NCBI GenBank assembly: GCA_946410475.1
Contig: CAMKAM010000002.1
Location: 1 to 35,296, forward strand
Source: an uncultured Bacillota bacterium
Lineage (GTDB): Bacteria; Bacillota; Clostridia; Peptostreptococcales; Anaerovoracaceae
Length of the DNA: 35,296 nt
Reading direction: 5' to 3'
In this document: positions 23,724 through 33,014 of the stretch, piece by piece
How positions within the stretch are numbered: position 1 is the stretch's first letter
Layout: each line of letters begins with the position of its first letter
Notes under the pieces: generated by a model
Seen by the model: the letters and a program-made list of their open reading frames with translations, nothing else
Database searches by the model: none
What the model was told of the DNA's origin: nothing
Translations under genes and position numbers: made by a program

Positions 23724-23727
23724 TTCT

Positions 23728-24399
23728 ATGGAATTCATAAGCGCATTCGATGTGATCGGTCCGAACATGATAGGACCGTCCAGTTCACACACAGCCGGAG
23801 CGGCCGCCATGGCCCTGCTGGCAAGAAAACTTTTCGGAGACAAGACTCCGGCGAAAGTAAGCTTCACGCTTTACGGATCATTCGCGAAAACATACAAGGG
23901 TCACGGCACCGACAAGGCGCTGCTCGGCGGCATGCTCGGATTCAGGCCCGATGATATGAGGATAAGAGATTCATTCAGGATCGCCGAGGAAGAAGGCCTC
24001 GATTTCCGCTTCATCGAAGACGATGAGACCGAGACGCCGCATTCCAACACGGCCGATATCCTGATGATAGACGAAGACGGCTATACGCTCAGCGTTCGCG
24101 GAGTGTCCGTCGGCGGCGGAAAGATCAAGCTTACCAGGTTCAACAACATAGATGTCGACTTCACGGGAGAGTACAGCGCTCTCATCGTCCGTCAGAACGA
24201 CAGGCCCGGCGTAGCGGCGCACATCACAAGCTGCCTTGCCGAGGCGAACGTCAACATCGCCTTCATGAATCTGTTCCGCGAGGACAAGGGAACGACGGCC
24301 TATACCGTCGTCGAGTCCGACGAGAAGATACCGGCGGACGTCCTCGACAAGATCAGGGATCAGGAAAACATCATGGAAGTAAAACTCGTTCAGGTATAG
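23728..24399 (+). CDS. sdaAB: L-serine dehydratase, iron-sulfur-dependent, beta subunit
   Basis: With SdaAA this forms the oxygen-sensitive enzyme that turns L-serine into pyruvate and ammonia. The 223-residue subunit has the conserved N-terminal stretch FDVIGPNMIGPSSSHTAGA (8-26), the substrate-side SFAKTYKGHGTDKALLGG (51-68) and a C-terminal ACT domain (about 149-221, starting near ALIVRQNDRPGVAAHITS). The ACT domain is a common site of serine binding. GGAAGGAGG lies 6 nt before the ATG at 23728; an in-frame ATG at 23701 falls inside the leader structure and is less likely. The alpha subunit follows 10 nt later. Confidence 0.95.
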   Translation: MEFISAFDVIGPNMIGPSSSHTAGAAAMALLARKLFGDKTPAKVSFTLYGSFAKTYKGHGTDKALLGGMLGFRPDDMRIRDSFRIAEEEGLDFRFIEDDETETPHSNTADILMIDEDGYTLSVRGVSVGGGKIKLTRFNNIDVDFTGEYSALIVRQNDRPGVAAHITSCLAEANVNIAFMNLFREDKGTTAYTVVESDEKIPADVLDKIRDQENIMEVKLVQV

Positions 24400-24409
24400 G
24401 AGGCGCGAT

Positions 24410-25273
24410 ATGGATTTCAAAAACGGAAAAGAACTGCTTGCCCTCTGTCACGAGAACGACATGAGGATATCGGACATCATGCTGAGAAGAGAGATCACGG
24501 AGAGTGAAGTCTCTCAGGAAGATGTCGTCTCCCGCATGCAGGTTTCACTGGACATAATGAAAAAGGCTGCCGTCTCTTCGATCGAAGAGCCCAGAAAATC
24601 GATGGGAGGTCTCATCGGCGGGGAAGCGAAAAAAGCCTACGAGTCAGCGTGCCGCATCTGCGGACCGGTGCTCTCGGACGCGATCGCTTACGCAATGAGC
24701 GTCCTTGAGGTCAACGCTACGATGGGACTGATAGTCGCGGCTCCGACGGCCGGATCTTCCGGCGTAATACCCGGAGTCCTGATGGCTCTCTCAAAACACG
24801 AGCACATCAGCGACGACGAACTGATAAAAGGCCTCTTCAACGCTTCGGCTGTAGGTTATCTCTTCATGAGGAACGCGTCCGTTGCCGGAGCCGAAGGCGG
24901 ATGCCAGGCCGAGGTCGGCGCAGCGTCAGCCATGGCCGCATCGGCGATAACCGAGATGCTCGGCGGAACGCCGGATATGTGTCTCAACTCCGCTTCGTTT
25001 GCCATTTCGAACATACTGGGAATGGTCTGCGACCCGATCGCGGGACTGGTCGAAGCGCCTTGTCAGAGCAGGAACGCCATAGGCGTCTCGAACGCGTTCA
25101 CATCGGCCCAGCTTTCGATGGCCGGCATCAAGCACCACGTGCCATTCGACGAGATGGTCGACTGCATGATGGAGGTCGGAAGATCGCTTCCAAGAGAGCT
25201 TCGCGAGACGGCTCTCGGAGGCTGCGCATGCACGCCGACGGGCTGCGACCTTTCATGCAAGATCTTCGGATAG
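24410..25273 (+). CDS. sdaAA: L-serine dehydratase, iron-sulfur-dependent, alpha subunit
   Basis: The 287-residue subunit carries the [4Fe-4S] centre. C165 (EGGCQAE), C207 (MVCDPI) and C218 (EAPCQSR) are spaced by 42 and 11 residues, as in the characterised Legionella single-chain enzyme, and are the likely cluster ligands. AAPTAGSSGVIPGVL (110-124) and NASVAGAEGGCQAEVGAA mark the active region. The tail GGCACTPTGCDLSCKIFG ends with C283, which in relatives reaches into the active site as a 'tail-in-mouth' residue. GGAGGCG precedes the ATG. A bidirectional terminator follows, so sdaAB-sdaAA is a two-gene operon. Confidence 0.96.
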   Translation: MDFKNGKELLALCHENDMRISDIMLRREITESEVSQEDVVSRMQVSLDIMKKAAVSSIEEPRKSMGGLIGGEAKKAYESACRICGPVLSDAIAYAMSVLEVNATMGLIVAAPTAGSSGVIPGVLMALSKHEHISDDELIKGLFNASAVGYLFMRNASVAGAEGGCQAEVGAASAMAASAITEMLGGTPDMCLNSASFAISNILGMVCDPIAGLVEAPCQSRNAIGVSNAFTSAQLSMAGIKHHVPFDEMVDCMMEVGRSLPRELRETALGGCACTPTGCDLSCKIFG

Positions 25274-25287
25274 CAGCGGATATATGC

Positions 25288-25322
25288 GAAAAAAGACAGA
25301 TGCGAAGTGCATCTGTCTCTTT
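25288..25322. terminator. bidirectional terminator between sdaAA and hpt
   Basis: A perfect 10-bp stem AGACAGATGC / GCATCTGTCT (25294-25303 with 25309-25318) with loop GAAGT. On the minus strand it runs straight into TTTTTT, a strong terminator for the CYTH-to-hpt operon; on the plus strand CTCTTTATAT gives a weaker tail for sdaAA. Confidence 0.88.
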
Positions 25323-25325
25323 ATA

Positions 25326-25351
25326 TCTGATGATTCTGTCTGATGATTCTG
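25326..25351. repeat. tandem 13-bp direct repeat
   Basis: TCTGATGATTCTG occurs twice back to back between the terminator hairpin and the hpt stop. It codes for nothing. It may be a slip duplication. Confidence 0.7.
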
Positions 25352-25375
25352 CAGCTCCCGCCTGCTCCGGGCCGC

Positions 25376-25912
25376 TTACTCCGAAGCCGAAAGATAGCTG
25401 ATGTACGGAAGCTGACGGTATCTCTGGTCGTAGTCGAGACCGTATCCGACGATGAATCTGTCGTCGACAGTGAAGCCGATGTAGTCGCCTTCGACCTTCG
25501 CGCGTCTTCCCTCGGGTTTATCGAGAAGTGCGCATACCTGTACGCTCTTCGGCTTTCTGCCTGCGAGGTACTCCTTGAGGTATTTCAGCGTTACGCCCGA
25601 GTCGATGATGTCCTCGACTATGATGACGCTCTTTCCTTCGATGTCCTCCTCGAGGTCCTTGTTGATCTTGACGACGCCGCTGGACTTCGTCGAAGAACCG
25701 TAGCTCGAGCATGCCATGAAGTCGATCGTTATATCCAGATCGATATTTCTCATAAGGTCAGTCATCCACATTATGGCTCCGCGGAGTATACCGATCAGGA
25801 TGACATCGTCATCGATATGATCTTCCGTGATCTGCTGTCCTATTTCTCTGGCTCTTTTCTTGATCTCCTGTTCGGTGATCATTACTTCACCGACATCTCC
25901 AAGATAACTCAT
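25376..25912 (-). CDS. hpt: hypoxanthine phosphoribosyltransferase
   Basis: Hpt salvages hypoxanthine (and often guanine) to the nucleotide with PRPP. The 178-residue protein has the PRPP-binding motif VIIVEDIIDSGVTLKYL at 96-112, the flexible-loop SSYGSSTKSSG near 69-79, and the purine-side VCALLDKPEGR and DDRFIVGYGLDYDQRYR. GGAGGAG lies 6 nt before the ATG, which overlaps the engB stop by 4 nt. It is the last gene of the CYTH-tig-clpP-clpX-lon-engB-hpt operon. In Firmicutes hpt is more often beside tilS and ftsH, so this place is less usual. Confidence 0.95.
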   Translation of the reverse strand: MSYLGDVGEVMITEQEIKKRAREIGQQITEDHIDDDVILIGILRGAIMWMTDLMRNIDLDITIDFMACSSYGSSTKSSGVVKINKDLEEDIEGKSVIIVEDIIDSGVTLKYLKEYLAGRKPKSVQVCALLDKPEGRRAKVEGDYIGFTVDDRFIVGYGLDYDQRYRQLPYISYLSASE

Positions 25913-26547
25913 TCTTCTCCTCCGTCCTCATTACCTTCTTCAAAGCTGCCGCTCTCTAAAATTGCCTGCATGACATCAAGCAGTTCGTCCTGCCCCGTCT
26001 TCTTAAGAGCGGATACACAGATTATATCATCTTCCGCGTCCATTCCCAGGGTCTTTCTGATAAGTTTCTTCTGTTTTGCCAGCTGGTTCCTCGAGACCTT
26101 GTCCGCCTTCGTCGCGACGACGGTGCCGTCGAGTCCGTAGTACTTCAGATAGTCGTACATCTGGACGTCCTGCTTCGTCGGCTCGTGCCTGATATCGACC
26201 AGCAGTATCACACGTCTCAGGCCCTCCCTGACCGTGAAATACTCTTCCATCATCCTGCCCCAGTCCGCGCTCATGGACTTCGATACCTTTGCGTATCCGT
26301 ATCCCGGAAGATCCACGATCCTGAAGGGAATATCGATGTCCGTCGTTATCTCGTAAAAGTTGATCGTCCTGGTCTTGCCCGGTGAGCCGCTGATCTTGGC
26401 GAGCTTTTTTCTCCCTGTAAGCAGATTGATCAGCGACGATTTGCCGACATTCGAACGACCGGCAAAAGCTATCTCCTGCCTGTCGTCCGCCGGATATTGA
26501 TTCTGTTTTGCGCAAACTGCCGTTATCTCGGCACGCTTTATCCTCAT
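25909..26547 (-). CDS. engB: ribosome biogenesis GTPase EngB (YsxC/YihA)
   Basis: EngB is an essential GTPase that helps assemble the large ribosomal subunit. The 212-residue protein has G1 GRSNVGKS (30-37), the G2 region TPGKTRTIN-like segment (seen as GSPGKTRTINFYE), G3 DLPGYGYA, G4 TKADK and G5 SALKKTG. The C-terminal tail is rich in acidic residues (EEGNEDGGEE). It overlaps the lon stop by 4 nt. The lon-engB pairing is the same as in Bacillus (lonA-ysxC), which supports the identification. Confidence 0.96.
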   Translation of the reverse strand: MRIKRAEITAVCAKQNQYPADDRQEIAFAGRSNVGKSSLINLLTGRKKLAKISGSPGKTRTINFYEITTDIDIPFRIVDLPGYGYAKVSKSMSADWGRMMEEYFTVREGLRRVILLVDIRHEPTKQDVQMYDYLKYYGLDGTVVATKADKVSRNQLAKQKKLIRKTLGMDAEDDIICVSALKKTGQDELLDVMQAILESGSFEEGNEDGGEE

Positions 26548-28904
26548 ACGAGCACCTGATCCATAGCGTCCTTGACCTTGTCGAGCAGGACGAATTCCAT
26601 CTGTTCTCTTACCTTTTCCGGTATATCATCGAGGTCCTTCTCGCATTCTCTTGGTATGAGCACCTTCTTGATGCCAGCCCTGTGCGCTGCGAGGACCTTT
26701 TCCCTGATCCCGCCTACCGGCATTACGTTGCCGCGGAGCGAGATCTCGCCTGTCATCGCGATATCCTTTCTTGCCGGTCTTCCCGTAAGCGTCGATATCA
26801 TAGCGACGCACATCGTGACTCCGGCCGAAGGACCGTCCTTCGGAACGGCTCCTTCCGGGATATGGATGTGGATATCCTTATCCTTATAGAACTCTTCGTC
26901 TATACCGAGCTCTCCCGCGATGGATCTGATGTAGCTGATACCGGTCTTCGCCGACTCCTGCATCACATCACCCATCTGGCCCGTCAGCTGCAGCTTGCCG
27001 CTGCCCGGTACTGCTACCGTCTCGATGAAGAGCGTCTCTCCACCTACGATAGTCCATGCGAGACCTGTAGTCACACCTATCTCCGTCTCGCCCTTGATCT
27101 TGTCGTAGCGGAACTTTCTCTTTCCGAGATAATCCGAAAGGTTCGACCCTGTTACCGAGTACTCCTCTCCGCCTTCCGTTACGATCTTCCTCGCCACCTT
27201 CCTGCAGAGGTTCTGTATCTCTCTTTCGAGGTTCCTGACTCCGGACTCTCTCGTGTAGTAGTTGATCAGATCCCTGATCGCTCTTTCACTGATCCTTATA
27301 TTCTTCTTCTGCAGACCGTGAGACTTGATGCTCTTTGGCACAAGGTACTTTTTAGCGATCTGCACTTTGTCCTCTTCTGTATATCCGGAAACATCGATGA
27401 CTTCCATCCTGTCGAGGAGCGGTCTCGGGATCGTCGAAGTCGTGTTCGCCGTCGTGATGAACATAACGTTCGAAAGATCGAACGGCGTCTCGAGGTAGTG
27501 ATCCGTGAACTCCTTGTTCTGTTCGGGGTCGAGGACCTCGAGCAGTGCGCTTGCCGGGTCTCCCCTGAAATCAGCGCCTATCTTGTCCACTTCGTCGAAC
27601 AGGAACACCGGATTCTTCGTGCCGGCTTCCTTGATGCAGTTGATCACGCGGCCCGGTATCGCGCCGATGTATGTCCTTCTGTGACCTCTGATCTCAGCCT
27701 CGTCACGAACGCCGCCGAGCGACATCCTGACATACTCCCTGTTGATCGAGCGGGCGATCGATTTGACGATCGACGTCTTGCCCGTTCCCGGAGGACCTAC
27801 GAGGCAGAGGATGGGCCCCTTGATCTGTCCTGACAGCTGTACGACCGCCAGATATTCAAGTACTCTTTCCTTGACCTTTTCAAGACCGTAGTGATCCTCG
27901 TCGAGTATCTCCTGCGAGTGGTTGAGATCTATCTGCGTCTCGCTTTCCTTGTTCCACGGAAGCGAAAGTATCGTCTCGATATACGTCCTTATCACAGTTC
28001 CCTCAGCGGACGAGGGCTGCATATATGAGAATCTCTTGATCTCCTTCTCGATCTTCTCAGCCGTCTTTTGCGGCAGATCGAGTTCGGCGAGCTGCTGACG
28101 CCACGCCTCGATCTCATCATCGATCTCTTCTTCGGAACCGAGTTCCTCCCTGATGGCGCGCATCTGCTCGCGCAGATAGTATTCCTTCTGGTTCTGGTTG
28201 ATCTGCGTCTTGACCTTGCTCGAGATATCGTTCTCTATGTTGAGGATCTCGATCTCCCTCCTCAAAAGATCGTTCAGCTTCTCGAGACGCTCGTCTATCT
28301 TCAGAGCCTCGAGTATCTGCTGTTTTTCCTCCGTCTTGACATCGAGATGGGAAGCAACTATATCCGCGAACCTACCCGGCTCGCTGATCGTTGCTACTGT
28401 CACATATGTCTCCTCAGACAGTTTCTGGCTGAGGTGGATGTACTCGTCGAATCCTGCGAGCACCGAACGCATAAGAGCCTCCGTCCTTGCAGTAGTACGG
28501 ACAGGCTCGTTATCGCCGAGCTCTTCGACTTCGCACTTGAAGTACGGCACTTCGATGAGCATCTTCGAGATGCGTCCTCTCGTGATTCCTTCAACGAGGA
28601 CTCTGATGGAGTCTCCGGGGAGCCTCAGCATCTGCTTGACCTTCGCCACCGTACCGATCTTGTAGAAATCGTCTGCTGTAGGAAGGTCAGTGTTCTCATC
28701 TATCTGTGTCGCCAGGAATATATACTGATTGTTGATCATTGCCTTTTCCAGCGCGTTGATCGACTTTTCACGACCTATATCAAAATGAAGGACCATATTC
28801 GGAAATATGGTCAGACCGCGCAAAGGTATCATGGGCAATATCAGCATGCCTTCATCGTTTCTGTCGATCTTGTCATCGAACAGACTTTTTGATTTTGCTG
28901 CCAT
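26544..28904 (-). CDS. lon: ATP-dependent protease Lon (LonA type)
   Basis: Lon degrades misfolded and regulatory proteins in the cytoplasm. The 786-residue protein has an N-terminal substrate domain (LPMIPLRGLTIFPNMVLHFDIGR from about 22), a coiled region, an AAA+ module with GPPGTGKTSI and FLFDEVDKIG, and the S16 protease domain. The catalytic dyad is S693 (PKDGPSAG) and K736 (GIREKVLAA), 43 residues apart as in Escherichia coli Lon. It is soluble, with no membrane anchor, so LonA rather than LonB. It follows clpX by 13 nt, placing two protease systems in one operon. Confidence 0.98.
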   Translation of the reverse strand: MAAKSKSLFDDKIDRNDEGMLILPMIPLRGLTIFPNMVLHFDIGREKSINALEKAMINNQYIFLATQIDENTDLPTADDFYKIGTVAKVKQMLRLPGDSIRVLVEGITRGRISKMLIEVPYFKCEVEELGDNEPVRTTARTEALMRSVLAGFDEYIHLSQKLSEETYVTVATISEPGRFADIVASHLDVKTEEKQQILEALKIDERLEKLNDLLRREIEILNIENDISSKVKTQINQNQKEYYLREQMRAIREELGSEEEIDDEIEAWRQQLAELDLPQKTAEKIEKEIKRFSYMQPSSAEGTVIRTYIETILSLPWNKESETQIDLNHSQEILDEDHYGLEKVKERVLEYLAVVQLSGQIKGPILCLVGPPGTGKTSIVKSIARSINREYVRMSLGGVRDEAEIRGHRRTYIGAIPGRVINCIKEAGTKNPVFLFDEVDKIGADFRGDPASALLEVLDPEQNKEFTDHYLETPFDLSNVMFITTANTTSTIPRPLLDRMEVIDVSGYTEEDKVQIAKKYLVPKSIKSHGLQKKNIRISERAIRDLINYYTRESGVRNLEREIQNLCRKVARKIVTEGGEEYSVTGSNLSDYLGKRKFRYDKIKGETEIGVTTGLAWTIVGGETLFIETVAVPGSGKLQLTGQMGDVMQESAKTGISYIRSIAGELGIDEEFYKDKDIHIHIPEGAVPKDGPSAGVTMCVAMISTLTGRPARKDIAMTGEISLRGNVMPVGGIREKVLAAHRAGIKKVLIPRECEKDLDDIPEKVREQMEFVLLDKVKDAMDQVLV

Positions 28905-28917
28905 TTACTATCTCCTT

Positions 28918-30189
28918 CTATGCCGATTCCTCTTTCAGCTTTTCACTGTTTTCGGTCTTTGTCTTCAGAACGAGGGCGGGCCTTACGTTCTCGTCTTCGA
29001 TGGAAGCCTTGCTGACGATGCATTTTTCGACATCATCACGCGAAGGGATCTCATACATGATGTCACGCATGATGTTCTCCATTATGTTCCTGAGACCTCT
29101 GGCGCCCGTCTTCTTCTCAAGGGCCTTCTTTGCGATGCTCCTGATCGCCTCATCATCGATCTCGAAATCTACGCCGTCGAGTTCGAACAGTTTCCTGTAC
29201 TGCTTCACGAGGGCGTTCTTCGGTTCCTTGATGATCCTGACAAGCGCGTCCTCATCGAGTTCTTCGAGCGTGACGATGGACGGGAGTCTTCCTATAAACT
29301 CCGGAATGAGACCGAATTTCAGAAGGTCCTCAGACTGGACCAGCTTCAGGATCTCGTCCTTTTCAGGCATCTTTCCGTTAGCCTCGGAATTGAATCCTAT
29401 CACCTTTTCGCCTACGCGCCTCTTGATGATATCCTCGAGTCCGTCGAACGCTCCGCCGCAGATGAACATTACGTCCTTCGTATCGAACTGCATGAACTCC
29501 TGCTGCGGGTGCTTTCTTCCGCCCTGCGGAGGTACGTTCGCTACCGTTCCTTCAAGTATCTTCAGAAGAGCCTGCTGTACGCCCTCGCCGCTGACATCAC
29601 GGGTGATGGACGGGTTCTCTCCGCGTCTTGAGATCTTGTCGATCTCATCCACGTAGATGATGCCCTTCTGCGCCCTTTCGATGTCGTTGTCTGCGGCCTG
29701 GATCAGTTTGAGGAGGATGTTCTCTACGTCCTCTCCGACATATCCGGCCTCAGTAAGCGTCGTTGCATCCGCGATGGCGAACGGTACGTTCAGTATCCTC
29801 GCCAGAGTCTGGGCAAGAAGCGTCTTTCCGGATCCCGTAGGTCCGATCATGATGATGTTGCTCTTCTGGAGCTCTACATCATTGTCGCCTTCGCCCATCC
29901 TTCCGATGCGCTTGTAGTGATTGTATACTGCGACAGCGAGAGCTTTCTTAGCGTCGTCCTGCCCGATGACGTACTCGGAAAGCGCTTCTGCGATCTCCTT
30001 CGGTTTGAGCAGGCCTCCCTCTTCAGGCACGGCTGCCGTCTCGTTCATGCCTTCAGCGATGATGTCACGGCAAAGATCCACGCAGTCGTTGCAGATGTAA
30101 ACATCCGGCCCGGCCACGAGTCTTTTCACCTGGCTCTGCGGTCTGCCGCAGAACGAGCATCTTATTTCGCTGTTTTCATAATTAGCCAT
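28918..30189 (-). CDS. clpX: ATP-dependent Clp protease ATPase subunit ClpX
   Basis: ClpX unfolds substrates and feeds them to ClpP. The 423-residue protein begins with the zinc-binding domain, whose ligands are C11, C14, C33 and C36 (CSFC, CNDC). The AAA+ domain has GPTGSGKTLLAQTLA, IIYVDEIDKISRR and a RDVSGEGVQQALLKILEGT stretch, and the ClpP-binding loop reads IGF (KVIGFNSEAN). A GARGLR-type sensor 2 motif is near 364. The gene follows clpP closely (20 nt), the usual clpP-clpX order. Confidence 0.98.
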   Translation of the reverse strand: MANYENSEIRCSFCGRPQSQVKRLVAGPDVYICNDCVDLCRDIIAEGMNETAAVPEEGGLLKPKEIAEALSEYVIGQDDAKKALAVAVYNHYKRIGRMGEGDNDVELQKSNIIMIGPTGSGKTLLAQTLARILNVPFAIADATTLTEAGYVGEDVENILLKLIQAADNDIERAQKGIIYVDEIDKISRRGENPSITRDVSGEGVQQALLKILEGTVANVPPQGGRKHPQQEFMQFDTKDVMFICGGAFDGLEDIIKRRVGEKVIGFNSEANGKMPEKDEILKLVQSEDLLKFGLIPEFIGRLPSIVTLEELDEDALVRIIKEPKNALVKQYRKLFELDGVDFEIDDEAIRSIAKKALEKKTGARGLRNIMENIMRDIMYEIPSRDDVEKCIVSKASIEDENVRPALVLKTKTENSEKLKEESA

Positions 30190-30209
30190 AAATGATTTTC
30201 TTCCCTATC

Positions 30210-30791
<582 letters not shown>

Positions 30792-30832
30792 TCGTCTGTT
30801 CTCCTTCCGTTGCTTGCTGCCTGACTGTTAGC

Positions 30833-32143
30833 TTACTCAGCGTCAGCTTCTTCCTTCGGCTCTGTGATGACAGCGTTGTCGAACATGAACTGGATAGCGT
30901 TCCTCATCTTGATGTCGCTCTCGAGGTATACCATGTTGTCCTTTCCGAGAGCTTCTCTGATCTGGTCTGCTTCCATACCATACTGGATAGCCATGACGTC
31001 GATCTGCTCGTTGATCTGCTCTTCTGTAGCCTGGATGTCCTCTGCCTCAACGACAGCCTGGACGAGCATCCTGCTCTTGACTCTTCTGAAACCTTCATCC
31101 TTGATATCCTCACGGAAGTCCTTCATGTCCTTGCCGAGCATCTCGAGGTACTGCGACAGCTTGATGCCGGACATCTGGAGCTGCTGCTCGGACTCTCTGA
31201 TCATGTTGTCGATCTCATCCTGGACCATCACGTCCGGAACGTCGATGTCGTTAGCTTCGAAGAGACCTTCGAGCACGCGGTCCTTCATGCGGCTCTCAGC
31301 CTGCGCTTCTTTTCTCTTCTGTACGTCTTTCCTGACGCTCTCTTTGAGCTCTTCGAGAGTATCGTATTCGCTCGTGTCCATAGCAAAGTCGTCGTCGAGA
31401 TCCGGAAGCTGCTCTTCCTTGACTTCGTGCACCTTGCACTTGAAGACTGCTTCTTTGCCTGCGAGGTCAGCGGAATGATACTGCTCGGGGAATGTGACGA
31501 TAACGTCCTTCTCTTCATCCTTAACTGTTCCGATGAGCTGCTCTTCGAAGCCCGGGATGAAGCTGCCCGATCCGAGTACGAGGGAGTAAGCCTCTGCTGT
31601 GCCGCCCTCGAACTGCTCTTCGCCTACGAAGCCTTTGTAGTCGATGACTACTGTGTCGCCTTCTTCAGCCGCTCTGTCGACTGTGACGATACGAGCGTTT
31701 CTCTTCTGCATCATTGCGAGTTCGTTGTCGATATCTTCCTCAGTTACTTCACTGTCTACTCTTTCGATCTCGATGCCCTTGTAATCCTTGACTTCGACAT
31801 CCGGATAAACAGCAACTGTTACTGTAGTCGTAAAAGCTTCACCCTTTTTGATATCGGAGAATTCAACTCTCGGAGCGTCGATGACTGCGAGTTCGAGCTC
31901 GCCGATAGCCTTCGGATACTCAGCGTTGAACAGATCGTTGATGGCTTCTTCCATGAAGACGTTCTCGCCGTAACGCTTTTCGATGATGCTTCTGGGAGCC
32001 TTTCCCTTTCTGAATCCGTCTACCGGATACTTGTCCTTGGATCTCTGGTAGACCCTGATCGTAGCCTGCTCGAGTTCCTCGGCAGTGAAGTCCATCGTCA
32101 GTTTTGCTTCTCCGTTTTCCTTTGAGATAAGTGCTGCTTTCAT
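30833..32143 (-). CDS. tig: trigger factor
   Basis: Trigger factor is the ribosome-bound chaperone that meets new chains at the tunnel exit. The 436-residue protein has the N-terminal ribosome-binding signature GFRKGKAPRSIIEKRYG (near 43-59). A FKBP-type prolyl isomerase domain follows (about 150-245, EGDTVVIDYKGFVGEEQFEGGTAE), then a long helical C-terminal arm. AGGAGG precedes the ATG. The tig-clpP-clpX-lon order is the classical proteostasis cluster. Length is normal. Confidence 0.97.
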   Translation of the reverse strand: MKAALISKENGEAKLTMDFTAEELEQATIRVYQRSKDKYPVDGFRKGKAPRSIIEKRYGENVFMEEAINDLFNAEYPKAIGELELAVIDAPRVEFSDIKKGEAFTTTVTVAVYPDVEVKDYKGIEIERVDSEVTEEDIDNELAMMQKRNARIVTVDRAAEEGDTVVIDYKGFVGEEQFEGGTAEAYSLVLGSGSFIPGFEEQLIGTVKDEEKDVIVTFPEQYHSADLAGKEAVFKCKVHEVKEEQLPDLDDDFAMDTSEYDTLEELKESVRKDVQKRKEAQAESRMKDRVLEGLFEANDIDVPDVMVQDEIDNMIRESEQQLQMSGIKLSQYLEMLGKDMKDFREDIKDEGFRRVKSRMLVQAVVEAEDIQATEEQINEQIDVMAIQYGMEADQIREALGKDNMVYLESDIKMRNAIQFMFDNAVITEPKEEADAE

Positions 32144-32181
32144 TACTATTTTTCCTCCTAGTTCTTATTATTCTCTTCTTA

Positions 32182-32826
32182 TTATTCAATACCCAGCAAT
32201 GTGAGTCCTCTTGCGAATTTACTCCTGTGTTCCGGCGTGAGTCCGTACTTTTCCTCAAGGACCGCTCCGGTCCTTAGCAGGTCTTCCTCTTCACCCTGGA
32301 ACTGTTCGATCTCTATCTCGAGTATCGGTGAAGACCTTCCGTCGGCAGTCAGCCTTCCGATGTCGATCGAGATCTCATGTATCCCATTTCCGGTATCTAC
32401 CCGCATATGACGCCTTGAAACATCTGTCTCCATCAGTTTCACAAGCTTTTTACCTTCAGTGAGCGCTATCACCTTCTCACCGATGTCGCTCTCTTCGAAA
32501 CACTTGATGTCGACGTCTTCAGGCAAGTCTTCAGGCCCTTCATCAGGCATTTGCCCGATCGTCACATTGAGTTCTTCTCTCTTGTGGAGCGCGCCTTCAT
32601 TGTCCCCGTCCCATTTGAGGGCCGCAACTATGAACCTGCCTTCCTGCCTTACTCTGAATGCGATATGGTTTTGTAAGAGCAGACGGTCGGCCGTATCGTA
32701 GTAAGCACCGTGAAACCTGTCACAGCTGCGCGTCTTCGGCTCTGCCATGGCTGACAGCCATTCGTCTTCCCAAATGCGGTCAGCGATGGCTTCGTCGGCA
32801 ATGGCATACTTGAGTTCTACTTCCAT
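32182..32826 (-). CDS. CYTH domain protein (triphosphate-binding)
   Basis: The 214-residue protein begins with the EVELKY form of the ExExK motif of the CYTH superfamily. Paired basic and acidic strands follow (YYDTADRLLLQNHIAFRVRQEGR, then EISIDIGRL and ILEIEIEQFQGEE) and build the triphosphate tunnel with its metal site. Members hydrolyse inorganic tripolyphosphate or thiamine triphosphate, or act as adenylate cyclases (CyaB type). I expect a triphosphatase, but the substrate cannot be told. There is no CHAD domain. It is the first gene after the operon promoter and lies 38 nt before tig. AGGAG is 12 nt upstream of the ATG. Confidence 0.88.
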   Translation of the reverse strand: MEVELKYAIADEAIADRIWEDEWLSAMAEPKTRSCDRFHGAYYDTADRLLLQNHIAFRVRQEGRFIVAALKWDGDNEGALHKREELNVTIGQMPDEGPEDLPEDVDIKCFEESDIGEKVIALTEGKKLVKLMETDVSRRHMRVDTGNGIHEISIDIGRLTADGRSSPILEIEIEQFQGEEEDLLRTGAVLEEKYGLTPEHRSKFARGLTLLGIE

Positions 32827-32860
32827 TTTTCGACACTTCTCCTTTTACACAAGTGCGAAA

Positions 32861-32889
32861 ATTATACCACTTCTTTCCTTAAATATCAA
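32861..32889 (-). promoter_or_regulatory. promoter of the CYTH-tig-clpP-clpX-lon-engB-hpt operon
   Basis: TTGATA (32889-32884) and TATAAT (32866-32861) with a 17-nt spacer. The start would be near 32854, giving a short leader of about 28 nt. No CIRCE or CtsR-type operator is visible around it, so there is no sequence sign of heat-shock control here. Confidence 0.82.
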
Positions 32890-33014
32890 CAAAAATAGCT
32901 CCTTCACAAATTGAACACTCTTTTCTCTATATTTGTGATAAAATAGTTGTGTATGCGGGTATGTTCCGTATATATAACAAACATGATTTGTGGATCTGCC
33001 AAACGGAGGTTTTT

